This document shows positions 45,191 to 54,866 of a DNA stretch of 64,000 nt, in pieces. A program made the position numbers and the translations under genes. The notes under the pieces were generated by a model. The model did no database searches, had not been told where the DNA came from, and worked only from the letters and a program-made list of their open reading frames with translations. How positions within the stretch are numbered: position 1 is the first letter of the stretch; each line of letters opens with the position of its first letter. The stretch is taken from contig RPFO01000213.1 in the NCBI GenBank assembly GCA_009746045.1, forward strand, positions 10,691,853-10,755,852, read 5' to 3'. This stretch comes from Mesostigma viride. Taxonomy: Eukaryota > Streptophyta > Mesostigmatophyceae > Mesostigmatales > Mesostigmataceae.

Positions 45191-46095
45191 TTATCGGTGT
45201 TCCTCTGTTTGAATGCAGGGGGGATCGCTGTGCCGACACAACGCGTTCAACGTGCTGGGCATCAAATGAGGGATCTGGGCGACCACCAGTGCGCGACTAG
45301 TGTCGCCACTTCTTTCCGGACCTGAGGGCGAGGCTGCAGCCGGAGCTGCAGACGTACTTTCAGGGCTTAGCGCAGCTGCCAGGCTGCGTTGCGTCGAGGA
45401 GCGTTTGCTCGTCATATATTGCGCAATAGCTTCGGAAAAGTATATCAGCGTGTGCGTCTTAGAAAGACGAAGTGATTGTGATATTCACAGCCGAATTGGG
45501 TGCCCAAACGTGAAAGTTATGAGCTCCGTTGTCAGCCATGGCTACCTCGTGGCTCGTGGCTTGGATGGTACATTGGCTATATTGTATGATAACCCTATAT
45601 TTTTCACATTCCATCTCTACCATGCTCACCGCTTGCAATGTGATGCGTTTGTATCAAGTGTGTGAATCTCCGCGTTCTCAGTCCTTGTGGTTTTCTCTGC
45701 TTTCTCAGTTCTTGCGGTTTTCTCAGTTGTGGCCTTGGACTTGTTTGAGAAAATTGAGAATGATTCTCAATTCTTCTCAGCACTTCTCAGGCCATTTCTC
45801 AGGTTTCGTGAAAATTTTCTCAAAAACTGAGACCAATCTGAGAATTTTCTCAGTTCTTCTCAATCGTCCTGAGAAAAACTGAGATTTTTCTCAGTTCTGC
45901 TCAATTTGCTGAGAAAATTCTCAGAAAAACGCCCAAATTGAGAAAAACTGAGAAAAAAGTGAGAAATTTCTCAACCCCCTCTTCCTAGTGCATACTGGCG
46001 TTGTAGGTTGTTCTGACTTAACTACGGACTACCCGAACTTTATCTAGATTAGTAAGTGCTAGACTTGTCAGGCATATTGGGGCATATTCCTGACA

Positions 46096-47783
46096 CTAGG
46101 ACCTGGCTGTGTGCGCGGGACCGCACGACCCACCTCCTGCTCCTTGGAATCAGGGACCTCCACAGCTTGACTCCCAGAGCCAACAGTGGTTCCCTCGGCG
46201 CCAGCAGGACTTTCCAGCTGAGCTGCTTGACTCCCAGAGCCAACACTCACTGAAGACCCTGTACCTGCCACAGGCCCAGGGAATTGCACTGCTGCAGCAG
46301 CGACATTGCAATCATGTGGAAGAACAAGCCCATCAGTATTCCCAACCCCCTGCTGCTGAACAGGAGGTGCACCCCTATCATCCATATTTACAAGTGCCAC
46401 CTGCCCCACCTGGGGTGGCTGACTATTTACATGGGGCACTGCACTAAGTCGCGGCTTCCTGGACTGACCACCTGCTCCTGCAGCATTGGCCAGATCAGGG
46501 CAATCACGGCGCCAGTGACCTGTCTTACCACAGCCAAAGCACTTATCCTCCTTCCCAGCCTGGGCCTTCCTCTGACTCCCCTGGTTCTGGTTGCCTGGCT
46601 TATTCTGGTTGCCTTGGCCCTGGCTCTTGCCTTGCCCTTGGCTACCTCCCCCCTGTTGTCCCCCTTGGTGACCACCAGCCTGCTTCTGGCCCTTGTTCTG
46701 AGCCCCTTGCTGCTGGCCCTTGCCACCTTGGTTCCCACCCCCCCTGCGCCTCCCAGCCCTCTGACGCCTGCTAGGACGAGGACCTCCCTGGGCTGCCTGC
46801 CCTGGGGCATCCCCCTGCACCTGGCTAGCGGAGGCTGAAGCACCTGAGGTCTGAATGGTTTTACAAGCAGGGGCAGATGGGCGAATGCTCAAGACTACCC
46901 TCTCTAAGGCAGCCAGCGACCCATCTGTCTGATCTGCAAACAGCCTAGCTGCATTGCGACCATCCACACTGAGCCCCATACGATCCATGAAATAATCCAC
47001 CACAGCCCTGATGGGGATCTTGAAGCCCTGGCTAGACCCCTTCTCCACAATGCGAAGGAGCCTCTGCCATTCCTCAGCTATGGTGCCCCTGATCTCAAAC
47101 GTATCATAGGCCAGCTTGTAGTGATTAGTGAGGTTGAGGACTTTGTCAGAAAACTCTTGACGCAGGCCCAGGAGAAACTGCTCCCAAGAGAGCTTATCCT
47201 TCACTGCAGACCTGGCTTTGTCCCTCACACGCTCAGAAGAATCCCTATTCACTGAGGAAGCATGGAACACCTGGACGAGATTGACAGTGGGATCTACGGA
47301 GTAGGTGACTAGCTCCATATCCTCTAACCACTTGTCTAACTCCTCCTGACTCACGGGTGGCTTCAGAGGCTTCTGGCCGTTCATCACGGCTACAGCACTC
47401 ATGTGGGGTCTAGTTCCTGGCAACGCGCGAGCATCACTACCCACAGCAGAAGCCCCAGCACCCCCAGCCATAGCGTCTACAGAAACATGAGGAGGAACGA
47501 CTGCCTCGGCCACACGGGCCGTCTTACCACCGTTGGCCTGCAGCCCCTCCCCTTGGCCTTCTCCAGTCAGCTCAATGCTGTCCGTTGGCCCTTCTGCGCG
47601 CTCCTTCCCCCGAGCTTCCTCCTTTCGCTTCCGGTACCGCGTCCTTTGCCCCGCCACGCCCTCCATCGTGGGAATCGCCTCCCCTTCTGGCTGGCCGACT
47701 GCTGGCACTGACGCTCCCGCCTCTCCACCCTCCATCGCAACCGCCTTGCTCCCGCCGCCGACCCCGTTCTTGCCCTTAAGCAT
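46096..47783 (-). CDS. gag: CD gag with CCHC zinc knuckle
   Basis: ATG at 47783 (MLKGKNGVGGG). A hydrophilic N-terminus is followed by the capsid-like region SQEELDKWLEDMELV, RDKARSAVKDKLSWEQF, LRQEFSDKVLNL and DYFMDRMGLS, then a Gln/Gly-rich basic linker and one zinc knuckle CFGCGKTGHWRRDC. The frame passes without a stop into the integrase once element M is removed, so gag and pol would be one polyprotein here. The capsid region is well conserved with E (about 60080-60570). It binds and packages element RNA. Confidence 0.87.
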
Positions 47784-47880
47784 TATGGGCACAGACACAA
47801 GATGGCAGCAATGAAAGCAACACCCTCACGAAGCCTCCCCACCTGGCTCGGCCTCCTGGCTCAGCCTGGCTTGTTTGGAC

Positions 47881-48540
47881 TCATGCACGCTCCTGCTGCT
47901 CTCTCACGCCCGCAGGTTCTGCAACCGGTGTAACAGGACGACGCGCGACTGCCAAGTCCGCGTTGAAGACACCGTAGACGCACCCCACCGGTCGCTGGCT
48001 GTCTTGTTGACGTTCCACAGCGACCCTGGGCTCACTAGGATTCCGGAACCACTGCTGGTTCCTCACCCACCGCGTGTCTCCGTTAGCGAGCTGGTTCTGC
48101 TCACCTCGCCCCGCCCGATCGTATTCGTGCACTGAATCCCTAGGAAGGTTTAGCTCTGAGCCCTGCTCAGCCTCGCGGATCTGCTGCGCTGTCCTCACCA
48201 CTATCCCCCTCGGGCGATCAGTGTAGGTATGGAAGATGTTATCTGGCGACCTCGCAGCCCCGGCCTCAATCGTTACCGACAGACCTGGTGCCGATGCCGC
48301 CCTCGCGCGTCGAGGAGTATCCAAAAATGTGAAGATTCCAGGTGGGTTGGTGGTGATCACAAACCTGTCTGCCTGCCCCCTTGCCTCTTGCAAAAGCACA
48401 GCAACTAAATTCTCAACAGTTTGCGAAAACACTTCAGCCGATACCCACGGATTGATCTCCTCACGTCTCCTCGCTTCCCGGATCTCGTCTGTCTCTGGAA
48501 TTCCCTCGCCCAGCACCGCCGTAGTGTCCAAAAGCCTGCA
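47881..48540 (-). pseudogene. CD ORF1, C-terminal part
   Basis: Continuation of ORF1 after the 48541-50284 insertion. It aligns with E ORF1 (58870-59584): WVSAEVFSQTVENL, QADRFVITTNPPGIF, TYTDRPRGIVVRT and WVRNQQWFRN have clear counterparts in E. It ends about 100 bp before the gag ATG. Function unknown; no known domain. Its conservation between CD and E points to a real protein. Confidence 0.72.
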
Positions 48541-50284
48541 AAAAGTCCTAAATTTAGGACGCTGGGGAATGCGTATTTAATCATGTAAACAGTAACATTT
48601 GACCCTGCCATTTGTGCCACTGAGAAATAATATAGTTTTTTAATTTCTATCAAAGACCTAGGTTCAAATTACGACGTTTAGTACCAAAACTGGCCCTGCC
48701 CCATGGTAGACCTCGAACGAAAAAAATGGCCCAAAATTGAAACTAGGACTTTTTAGGACCACCATGTATATCACCCATCACCACGCCACCCACGCAGTCC
48801 CATGAGCTTCTTACCAATCCTCAGGGCCCCACGGGACCCTACGCGGCCTTGGGGAGGTGGGGCAGCGTATAACAAGGCCGTACCGTGCTGTGGCTGCACG
48901 TATATATACGTGTGCCTAACGGTGTCACAGATGGGGCAGATCATGCAATATAAGGGTGTATGGTTGCTGAGGTTGCCTGGCTTGAACATGACCCACCCCT
49001 TACGGCAAACTCTCTCCAAGCATATACCATAGCTTGTTTAACGTCACGGGCATGCTGGCCACCACCCAGGAAGGAGAGGACACCACATTTGTATGGCAAC
49101 TTACACAGGATAGCAGCCAGATGAAGTTGTTAAAGGGCACTGTCCAACATGCCACACTTTGCATGCATTCTAGGGGGGGGGGGGGCTGTAAAAGCATCAC
49201 ATATAGGCAGCATAAGAACAGCTAGAACAACTGCAAGCGATGGGCCCATGGCTGATAATGAACGCAACCGTAACATAGCTGGGAAGCATGCGTAACTTAG
49301 CAGCAGCGAACAAGGAAGCTTGCGACGATAGAAGGTACATGCTGTAAACCAACTACGTAAGCCATGTACATGCACAGAAACTGTCCTGTCTTTCAGGCAT
49401 AGCCGGCTGACACTTACTGCTACGACTACGCTACCCCTTACACCTAACCACAGAGAGAACCCGGCACAAAACTGCTTGTTACGTCGCCACGTCCAGGTGG
49501 ATGCATTAAGAATCGCGGATATCCGCAGCCAGCCAGCTTTCCGGCACAAGAACGCAGCCAAACTTACAAAATGGTTCGAAAGTAACGTAAGACACGCCGG
49601 AGCATTGTTCTAGGCCCAAGAGAGATAAAAAGACAAGTCCTGTCACGTGCGCTCGCTACCCAGCCTTGACGTTCTGTAAAATGGTCGACAGTAAACTTCG
49701 GGCAAGAACACCCAGGCCCGGGCGCTCCCTTGTCAGATATACCGTTTCCAAACTCTATACTACGATCAAAATCAAGCGCAAAAACTGCCTGGCCTGGTGC
49801 GGGCAACGTTTCCTCACGCACTGACATGTTTGTGCTCAAAATCGACCGTCCGGGCGCAGGCGATCTGTGACCTACTCATGTTGAGCAGCCGTGCTACACA
49901 TGCAAACGCAAATAATTTCGTAACCAAATTCAGACCCTTTAAGCATAAGTACCAAGCTTTCGTTCTTGCTACTGGGCGCCCAAAACGATAAGCTCACGTG
50001 AAAATGCCGCCCATATTTGTCAGGTCGCCATATCCGCCGCACATCATTCCCGCACCCACTTTTTTGGCCCAAAATCTCTATATTTTTGGTCGAGGTACGT
50101 ACATTCCCGCGCATCTACCCGGTACCCGGTACGGAATCCGGGTACGATGTACCGGTATCACGGGTAGAGTACATCTTGGAGGTCACGGTCCACTAGGGGT
50201 ATGGACCATATAGTGACCCCCCCTGCCCGGTACCTCAGTTATAGTGACCTTAGGACTTTTTAGGACGAAGTCCTAAATTTAGGA
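48541..50284 (-). mobile_element. Palindromic-end repeat element, copy 2, inserted in CD ORF1
   Basis: Homologous to 7675-9413 in inverse orientation. Both ends carry the palindrome GTCCTAAATTTAGGAC (48545-48560 and about 50270-50285). Exact ends and target duplication are not resolved. A frame at 48771-49019 on - (MFKPGNLSNH ... CMICPICDTVRH) has a partial counterpart in copy 1. Confidence 0.65.
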
Positions 50285-50731
50285 CGGCCGGCTGATTAAC
50301 AGTAGCCACCCAGTGGTTATAATAAGGCGCGTGCTTCCCAAGGCTATAGCCACAATCTGGCTACACGCTTCTCTCGCAAGGTCAAGGCTTGCTGGCGTAA
50401 TATGACCCCCCTGATACGCCACCTCAACGCCGCTAGCTGTGATAGCCAACGCGTCGCGTAGCCGCACCAGTTCTTCAATGGCCACCCGCCCAGCTTCCCC
50501 TGGCGCGCTTGTCACGCGGGCCCTTTGCACTATAGGATCCGCTGCAGCCGCCCGGTTGCCCCCACCCGAAACTGCGACCCAACCCTCGTCGGCAAGCCCT
50601 CTCGCAATGTATGCCGCCTGCACAAACGTAGGCTCACTTGCTGGCTGCCGGTATGGGTAAAAAGGAGCTTCTTGCGAGCTCTGACCTTCGTCTCCCGCGG
50701 CTGGATGGCCCGTAGACGATGCGCCAGACAT
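50285..50731 (-). pseudogene. CD ORF1, N-terminal part
   Basis: ATG at 50731 (MSGASSTGHPAAG), 33 bp inside the 5' LTR end. Conserved with E: FYPYRQ, FVQAAYIARGL, WVAV, VEVAYQGGHIT and LDLARE. A one-base loss near 50325 shifts the frame just before the insertion. It lies where Copia elements usually have leader or gag, so this is an additional protein. Confidence 0.72.
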
Positions 50732-50754
50732 GAAATGGCAGGAAATCACGAAAC

Positions 50755-50764
50755 CAATAATACG
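50755..50764 (-). promoter_or_regulatory. Candidate primer-binding site of CD
   Basis: CGTATTATTG on the minus strand directly after the 5' LTR. The same block follows the LTRs of E (57659-57668) and, as CGTATTACTCG, of FH. Confidence 0.55.
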
Positions 50765-51429
50765 ATTTAGCGACTCCGGCCAGGCAGCTGCCGTGAGCTC
50801 CTGGTCCTTGTCGCGACTGTTAGGACCTAGGTAGCGTAGCTTGCAACCTTTGCTCCTCGCCCCAGGTAACGCTCTCGCTGGCTTGCTCACTCCAAGTGAC
50901 AACCACGGTGCGTCGGCAAAGAACTGCCTTGACCTGCCTTAGGCCATAGCTTTATGTTACCTCATTTCCATCGTGCCCTAAGGCATCGCCCATCGGCTTC
51001 GCACAGTGCACCGCTACCTTGCCAGAGCTCTTCTTACCGCTACCTTGCATCCTTGCTGCAGGCAGCGTTAAGGATCTCTGACATTCCGCGACTAGGTATC
51101 ACCAGTTCCTGTCACAGCTCTGCACGGATGCGCATCCTTGCAGAGCCCGCGACTGGCCTACTGGTCTCTACTTAGTCGCCGGACCGTTGCGCCCTCAGCC
51201 TCCATGGACCTGAGTCACGTGCTGGTCCAGGCTAAGCCTGTGCAGGCCCTGCCTGCCACGTGTCCTGTCCACTGCGGCCTCGGTGTGCACTGCCGCCGCC
51301 GCCGGTCGGCAGGACTTCGGGACCTGATAACTCTCACGTCCCTTGTCTGTTTCAGGCAGTCAGCACGGCGTTAGAAAGGTCTCCTCATCCTGCATCCAAC
51401 TAGCACATTGGTGCCCCAATATGCTAACT
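50765..51429 (-). repeat. 5' LTR of CD
   Basis: 665 bp, AGTTAGC ... GCTAAAT on the minus strand; partner 33788-34452. Confidence 0.93.
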
Positions 51430-51500
51430 GCCGCCCCCCGCGAAACGCCGTTGAAAAGTTGACTAAACGCCGACGAGCACTGGAAGAATGGCCGACTTAT

Positions 51501-52250
51501 TCAGTAGTCGAGGCCGCGAAAATCACAGTACTCATATGCGAACTCAGGATCCTCCATTTCCGGCGTGTGAGCCGGACCTGCACCGGTATGGATCAAAACC
51601 GGTGTATTCGCCGAGTTTTGCGTCGGGTCAAAAATTGCAATTCGCCGACGCGCGACGAGGCGCAGAGGATGAGTAAAAATGGAAAGAAGCTCCCAGCCCG
51701 CTGGGATCCACTCTCGCAAGGCTGCGAGAAATGCGACCAGGTTGATGAGGACCTGTCGCTCTCGAGTGCGAACGCCGCGTGTAAGCAGCGACAGCAATGC
51801 GAGGTCTTGAAATAAATTTGTAGTGACCACCGGCGCGCCCCCCGTGCGCGTCGAGGCCCAGTTTTGCCAGTTGCGCTGGTACCCGGTGAGCGAGGAAATT
51901 GCGTTGTCCACCTCCTCAATGGCGGTGGTGACTTCGTTCACCGAACGCAGGCCGCCTCGGACCTGAACCGTAAAAGCCGAAAGAATATTTCGGATTTGGT
52001 CTAATGGCCCACGAATGGCCGGCACCAGCTGCGGCAGGCGGGGGTCCTCGGGAAAATCGCCGAGCAATGGGAGTGCTGCTCGCTGACGACGATGTAATTC
52101 GTCGAGGGAAATCGTGACTTCGTCAAGCAGAGCTTGCCACGATGGAGCAGCCGGCGTTGGCTCACGCCGACGCGGAGTCGGTAACGGATCAGCCGGCGGA
52201 GCAGCTACCTCCTCATCCCGGGGAATGCGGAATTCTTCGGAATTTGGCAT
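51501..52250 (-). CDS. FH ORF1, unknown protein upstream of gag
   Basis: An open frame of 249 residues starting at MPNSEEFRIPRDEE, 25 bp inside the 5' LTR end. It is mostly helical in character (WQALLDEVTISLDELHRRQ, VNEVTTAIEEVDNAISSL, RQVLINLVAFLAALREW) with an acidic, Tyr-rich end (FAYEYCDFRGLDY). It sits in the same place as ORF1 of CD and E but has no obvious sequence match. Intact here, so likely translated in the source element. No domain recognised. Confidence 0.65.
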   Translation of the reverse strand: MPNSEEFRIPRDEEVAAPPADPLPTPRRREPTPAAPSWQALLDEVTISLDELHRRQRAALPLLGDFPEDPRLPQLVPAIRGPLDQIRNILSAFTVQVRGGLRSVNEVTTAIEEVDNAISSLTGYQRNWQNWASTRTGGAPVVTTNLFQDLALLSLLTRGVRTRERQVLINLVAFLAALREWIPAGWELLSIFTHPLRLVARRRIAIFDPTQNSANTPVLIHTGAGPAHTPEMEDPEFAYEYCDFRGLDY

Positions 52251-52263
52251 GTTCGTGAAAAGG

Positions 52264-52274
52264 CGAGTAATACG
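52264..52274 (-). promoter_or_regulatory. Candidate primer-binding site of FH
   Basis: CGTATTACTCG on the minus strand directly after the 5' LTR, nearly the same as in CD and E although the LTRs themselves differ. Confidence 0.55.
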
Positions 52275-52892
52275 AGTTGCGAGAGAGTTGCCCTGAATTC
52301 CGCCATGGTTCTTGCAGGAATGTTGCCTTTATTAAGAATAAGGAACACAGACGTAAGTCACGTCACTTCCAAGACTGTACGCAGCACAGGCGACAGGGTC
52401 GCAGTGCCAAGAGAACGTGCACGCAAGAACTGGCGTCCTAGAGCTACCAAGTCACACATATAGGTTGCTAGGGACGCGTCCAAGTATTCAGCTGCACTGT
52501 CACAGCTGAACTGTCAATCAATTGATTACACAGACTCTGGCACGCCTTTGGCGCGCAGATCTATCAATTGTCCATACGGCTAGTCCTGTGGACCTATCCG
52601 TACACTGCTCAGCATCAATTGTCTCATAGGTCCTGGCGCGCTACAGCGCGCCTACCTATCAATTGACCATCAAGTCCTGTACAAGTCCTGTCAACGTCCT
52701 GCGGACTATCAAAGTGACACTTGTACATCCTGTGTCCGTACGCGCCCACAGTGGCGCGCCGGGTACCGACTGTCGGCACAACCTAGGAAACGTCATAACT
52801 TTTACGTTCCTTGGCCAAATGAGGTGTTCAAGGTGCCGTTGGAAAGAGCGTAACAATCTCTATCCATCTAACGTAAATCCTTCACGTTAACT
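52275..52892 (-). repeat. 5' LTR of FH
   Basis: 618 bp; pairs with 18935-19553. Followed on the right by the duplication TCGCC and a run of about 30 C. Confidence 0.9.
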
Positions 52893-52928
52893 TCGCCCCC
52901 CCCCCCCCCCCCCCTCCCCCCCCCCCAT
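52893..52928 (-). pseudogene. Start of DIRS pol with poly-Gly tract
   Basis: ATG at 52928 followed by a G-rich homopolymer (C on +) encoding mostly Gly, up to the FH insertion. The frame through the homopolymer cannot be trusted. The rest of pol is at 15969-18934. Confidence 0.5.
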
Positions 52929-53080
52929 CCAGTTTAACGCCCTAACCGTCTGACAGGCTAGTGTGCGAGCATTAAAAGCCCGACTCATCCTATCGCGCCT
53001 ACGGCCTGAGCGTACCTGCTGCCACCAGTCACGAGGTGGCAGGGGTGCTGGAAGAGGTAGTGGAAGAAGGCACCGCTCCC

Positions 53081-54185
53081 TCACTTGTTGTTGTTGGACG
53101 GGCCGCCCTGCCCCTTCTTGCCGGGACCCTGCTCCAGCTTGTGCTGCAGCTTCCCCATGCTCATCGCTGCCCGCACCGCCGGAGACGCCAGCATTGCTCC
53201 ACCCTCCTGGAATGGCAGCATTGCCGACGGCGTCCCCTTCCACCCCGTCGACCCCACATCCACCAGCTGGCATGCAGTGATCAGCTTTGCCAGGTACTCG
53301 GCTGCTGCCAGCTCCCGAGAATTACTTCGGAGCGTGGCGTGGCCCAGTAGCCAAATTCTGTCACCATCGTGTCCAGAATTCTTGCCATCTGCAGGAGCAG
53401 CATCCGCCTCTCCCCGCTGGCTGAGCTGCCGTGCATCGTCAGCATTAACGATGCACGGATGGACTTCCCCCCACGCTCTCCGCGTAGTCCAGCATTCCCG
53501 GCAGCACCGCCTCCAGCATGTTGCTCACCAGCACCGGCACTGCATGCCCACTCAGCGCCACCCCCTTCGTGCGCGACAGCCTGCCAGCAGTCGTCGCTGC
53601 GGCTGGGCTTGCAGCTGCTGGAGTCTTTGCCTGGTCCAGCAGCTTCGACATGGCCGATATCAGGTCGCCAATATCTCCGCCAGTGCGGGCGTTGCCCGGC
53701 CGGGATGGAAGCCCTCCAGCTGGCGTTGCATAGCCCGTCTCGGTCCCCAGCAGCCGACCTAGGTTTCGGTCCAGGTCCGCCACAGCCTGGTCGATCGCCC
53801 CAAGAGCGCCATCGTCCTCCCCAGCGCCCGCTCCACCATGCCCCGCCCCTCCGCTTCCACCTGCCGAAGGGGGAACACCCCCCGTTCCCACCGCACCTGC
53901 TGACACTGGTGGATCCGGCTCCGCAATAGCCTCCCCCAGTTGCGCTGCTAGCACATCGGCCAGGGCCTCCTCCCCATCCCAGTCGCTGACAAACCCCCTT
54001 TCCTCCAGTACGTCCATGACGTTCTTGGCACGCCCCGGAGTGAGCTTCTGGATCCGCTCTAGCCAGTTCCCCTCCCCTAGGATCTTCTGGACCGCAGTGG
54101 CGGCCTCCTTTGGGGTGCATCCCTCCTTGGCTGCCTGCTTGAGTTTCGCTAGGAAATTCCGGTCTGGGGCTGTCACTGTGGTCAT
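53081..54185 (-). pseudogene. gag: DIRS gag (ORF1), one frameshift
   Basis: ATG at 54185 (MTTVTAPDRNFLAKLKQAAK). The helical N-terminal domain (GNWLERIQKLTPGRAKNVMD, VLEERGFVSDWDGEEAL) and Gly-rich linker are followed by a C-terminal region in another frame after about 53450: SRELAAAEYLAKLITACQL, TPSAMLPFQEGGAMLASPAV and an end in KKGQGGPSNNNK. It lies just upstream of pol, as in DIRS-type elements. No zinc knuckle is visible. It would package the element RNA. Confidence 0.65.
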
Positions 54186-54252
54186 GGTGGGTTATACTGC
54201 TTGATGTGTTATCTTGCGTTTTGTTTTTTGTGATGTTCGTGAGGTTCTCATC

Positions 54253-54460
54253 AGGCAAAAGAAACAACCTGCTTCCCTAGAATGGAAGCCCACCCTTTAT
54301 AGCAACCACCTCTCCAGCCAACCCCTACCTGGGTGGCTGGGGTACGGGTGCCAGCACAAAAAATATTTTTTCTAAAATTATTTTTTTCTTTTGGTGCTAT
54401 ACGGCGTTGCATTCTCCGCTCAGCAGGTTAGTCATAGATAAAATGAGCATAGCTCACCAA
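54253..54460 (-). repeat. DIRS split direct repeat A1 (5' end)
   Basis: Partner of A2 at 15367-15570; ends at the junction with element P. Confidence 0.85.
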
Positions 54461-54781
54461 GTGATTACGCCTCAATGGTCCGCCATTTTCCTTTCTTGGT
54501 CCGACGCTAGGAAGATAGTTCAGAACCGTGTATACAACGTAATTAGGTATAAGAAATTTGTGACCTTTGAAGAAGCTCAGCAGTTCCTTATAGACCATAG
54601 TGAATCAGATTTAGGCCTACATGTGCGCTCTATCCCTCATGGTCGTCCTCCAGTGGAATCTCTAGTCTTTGCTACCCCTCCTTCTTCTCCCCCTAAACGG
54701 GCTGCATCCTCATCTAGCTCAGATACTCCTCTCACCTTAGAGTTTGGTTCCCTATCCATTACTGTGGTTAAAAAGGATTGA
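54461..54781 (+). pseudogene. Hybrid-binding (RNase H1/viroplasmin-like) ORF of element P, second part
   Basis: Continues 15070-15140. Joined across the DIRS insertion, the domain reads KYYVVITPQW ... IFLSWSDARKIVQNR ... YKKFVTFEEAQQFL. This is the pattern of the RNase H1 N-terminal hybrid-binding domain, also called viroplasmin-like in caulimoviruses: an aromatic YYVV strand, G/S-W-x-x-(A/C)-(R/K), then F-x-(S/T)-x-EEA. The C-terminus is a Ser/Pro linker and ends SITVVKKD. No RNase H catalytic domain follows. Such domains bind RNA/DNA hybrids. Protein of about 130 residues. Confidence 0.7.
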
Positions 54782-54866
54782 TTTTAATTGTTTCTTTGCT
54801 TAAGACATTCAAGGTTTTTCCTTTTTCCTTTATTGCTTCCATTTAGATTCCTATTTCTTTCTTAAG

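Larger units (their letters stand above)
41939..45990. mobile_element. CACTA (EnSpm-type) DNA transposon, non-autonomous
   Basis: Perfect 10-bp inverted ends CACTAGGAAG ... CTTCCTAGTG. The empty site in the other M LTR (GCAGTCATACTGG, near 39170) shows that only CA is duplicated (41937-41938 and 45991-45992). Subterminal arrays of CTGAGAA-type units occupy about 41950-42220 at the left and about 45690-45980 at the right. No transposase is recognisable within 4.05 kb. Confidence 0.82.
38649..46095 (-). mobile_element. Non-autonomous LTR element M, inserted in CD between gag and integrase
   Basis: Direct repeats 38649-39276 and 40754-46095 (the latter inflated by two insertions) flank 1.48 kb. 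Ends are canonical TGTCA ... TGACA and the target duplication is CTAGG (38644-38648 and 46096-46100). On the minus strand the internal region opens TGGCATCGGAATGAGG, a good primer-binding site, and closes with GCAAGGGGCA, a polypurine tract. That gives minus orientation. No gag or pol is found inside. Confidence 0.85.
40754..46095 (-). repeat. 5' LTR of M, with two insertions
   Basis: Matches 38649-39276 in three pieces: 40754-41177, 41839-41938 and 45991-46095. The gaps are filled by the dimeric element (41178-41838) and the CACTA transposon (41939-45990). Confidence 0.88.
33788..51429 (-). mobile_element. Copia-like LTR element CD, full length with nested insertions
   Basis: LTRs 50765-51429 (5') and 33788-34452 (3'), each 665 bp and differing at about one position, with target duplication GCCGC (33783-33787 and 51430-51434). 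It is inserted in FH. Reading leftward: PBS-like site, ORF1 (split by 48541-50284), gag and integrase (split by element M at 38649-46095), protease, RT, RNase H, 3' UTR, LTR. Removing M restores the frame across CCTAG (46096-46100). Without insertions it is about 8.4 kb. Confidence 0.92.
18935..52892 (-). mobile_element. Copia-like LTR element FH with nested G and CD
   Basis: Complete element bounded by LTRs 52275-52892 (5') and 18935-19553 (3'), with a 5-bp target duplication TCGCC (18930-18934 and 52893-52897). It is inserted at the start of DIRS pol. Reading leftward: PBS-like site, ORF1 (51501-52250), CD insertion (33788-51429), gag N-terminal half (33167-33688), G insertion (24699-33161), gag C-terminal half and pol (20486-24693), 3' UTR, LTR. 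Gag reads across the G insertion: KMVEE at 33167 meets GRAHGF at 24693. Without insertions it is about 7.9 kb. Confidence 0.88.
15141..54460 (-). mobile_element. DIRS/PAT-type tyrosine-recombinase retrotransposon with nested insertions
   Basis: Minus-strand element laid out as A1 (54253-54460), gag (53081-54185), pol (52893-52928 joined to 15969-18934), B1 (15571-15775), A2 (15367-15570) and B2 (15141-15344). This is the split-direct-repeat order of PAT-type elements. It sits in element P with no target duplication: joining the flanks restores P's reading frame as seen in the intact copy at 63840. Element FH and everything nested in it (18935-52892) lie in the pol start. Without FH the element is about 5.4 kb. 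Confidence 0.85.
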
